Below, in pieces: positions 6,136-6,525 of a stretch of DNA of 6,525 nucleotides. Within the stretch, counting starts at the first letter, position 1, and each line of letters begins with the position of its first letter. The stretch comes from Lentisphaeria bacterium (GTDB lineage: Bacteria > Verrucomicrobiota > Lentisphaeria > Victivallales > UBA1829), in the NCBI GenBank assembly GCA_017623265.1, contig JAGAPM010000265.1, positions 1-6,525 on the forward strand. The letters run 5' to 3'. The notes under the pieces were generated by a model that saw only the letters and a list, made by a program, of their open reading frames with translations, was not told where the DNA came from and made no database searches. A program made the translations under genes and the position numbers.

Positions 6136-6525
6136 TTTTCAGACTCCTTTTCCAGTCGCACCGGTTCCAAAAAACCATCCTCAAGAACACGGAACAAGCA
6201 CCGGTTCACCGTTTCTTCCAACACCTCAAAACCCGGCACGAAAAGGCTACGGAAATCCTGATAAAACTCCGGGCGGGCAGATTCAATAAAAACATAGGTC
6301 AGCCCCTTGTCCAGAAATTCTTTCCGGACCGCTTCCGGGGTCGTGACCGTTACATAGGTCCATTCATACGCATTGGATTTCTTGACAAGAACCGGATCCC
6401 AGTTTTTCAGCTCCCGGAAGTTATCCGGATAAAGATAGCTGCCGTAGAAATTCTTGAAACCGATCCCCGTAGATGTGATCAAACCGAACTTGACACCATC
6501 CCGGGCGAGAAGCTCATGATAGACC
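6132..6525 (-). CDS. C-terminal part of an unrecognised protein, possibly a membrane glycosyltransferase
   Basis: The last 130 codons of a gene that begins beyond the right edge; the reading frame stays open to the edge. The first in-frame start-like codon (TTG 6482) is internal, since coding continues upstream as VYHELLARDGVKFG. The fragment is soluble and mixed alpha/beta, with no membrane helix in view. The pattern GLTYVFIES...FYQDFRSLF...FEVLEETVNRCLFRVLE resembles the extracytoplasmic C-terminal tail of large membrane glycosyltransferases of the PMT/ArnT (GT39) kind, in which a strand ending in hydrophobics precedes a final short beta strand. This is a weak resemblance, and I see no catalytic motif. 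It shares a transcript with the LtaS-like gene, with a 4-nt ATGA overlap, which fits a role in cell-envelope assembly. Its ribosome binding site and start are not in the window. Confidence 0.55.
   Translation of the reverse strand, partial: VYHELLARDGVKFGLITSTGIGFKNFYGSYLYPDNFRELKNWDPVLVKKSNAYEWTYVTVTTPEAVRKEFLDKGLTYVFIESARPEFYQDFRSLFVPGFEVLEETVNRCLFRVLEDGFLEPVRLEKESEK

Noticed and set aside
6132..6482. Treating TTG 6482 as the real start of the right-end gene
   Set aside because: Coding continues upstream in the same frame to the window edge, no ribosome binding site precedes the TTG, and the fragment reads as a C-terminal tail.
1..6525. Search for CRISPR arrays, tRNA or rRNA genes, transposase genes and long repeats
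   Set aside because: I saw no spaced direct repeats, cloverleaf sequence, transposase motif or terminal inverted repeats. The two gaps (111-248 and 3546-3684) are too short and are filled by promoters and leaders.

Overview
The window is compactly coded bacterial DNA with ordinary housekeeping and envelope genes. It holds four complete genes, two genes cut by the window edges, and no RNA gene, CRISPR array, insertion sequence or phage part that I can see. Base composition is near half G+C. Ribosome binding sites are strong AAGGAG-type and promoters are sigma70-like (TTGAAA, 16-17 bp, TA-rich -10). An alanine racemase points to a peptidoglycan wall. A glycogen branching enzyme, an M50 protease and an LtaS-like sulfatase-fold enzyme occur in many phyla, so the taxon is open. 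My impression from protein style is an anaerobic Gram-negative such as a Lentisphaerota/Victivallales-type organism of the PVC group, but that is only a hunch.

Layout. Positions 1-110 (minus) are the N-terminus of a small PQ-loop/SemiSWEET-like membrane protein. Back-to-back promoters in the 111-248 gap separate it from the divergent alanine racemase gene alr (249-1322, plus). alr converges with glgB (1323-3545, minus), the 1,4-alpha-glucan branching enzyme, with no base between the two stop codons. A second divergent promoter pair in the 3546-3684 gap serves glgB and a site-2-protease-type M50 membrane metalloprotease (3685-4320, plus). That gene converges, 6 bp apart, on a 602-aa five-helix membrane enzyme with an extracytoplasmic sulfatase-type domain, LtaS-like (4327-6135, minus). 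The enzyme overlaps by ATGA with the gene upstream of it, of which only the last 130 codons are present (6132 to the right edge).

How the genes relate. The only clear operon is the coupled pair at the right end, probably concerned with a cell-surface polymer or its decoration. alr supplies D-alanine for peptidoglycan, and glgB makes the alpha-1,6 branches of glycogen; they are neighbours without an evident shared pathway. The gene order alternates strand at nearly every gene, so most are probably separate transcription units.

I did not find a previously undescribed system. The best second looks are the two zero- or near-zero-gap convergent junctions each bridged by a small stem-loop, the two mirrored promoter pairs, a marked excess of GATC sites, and the coupled envelope pair.
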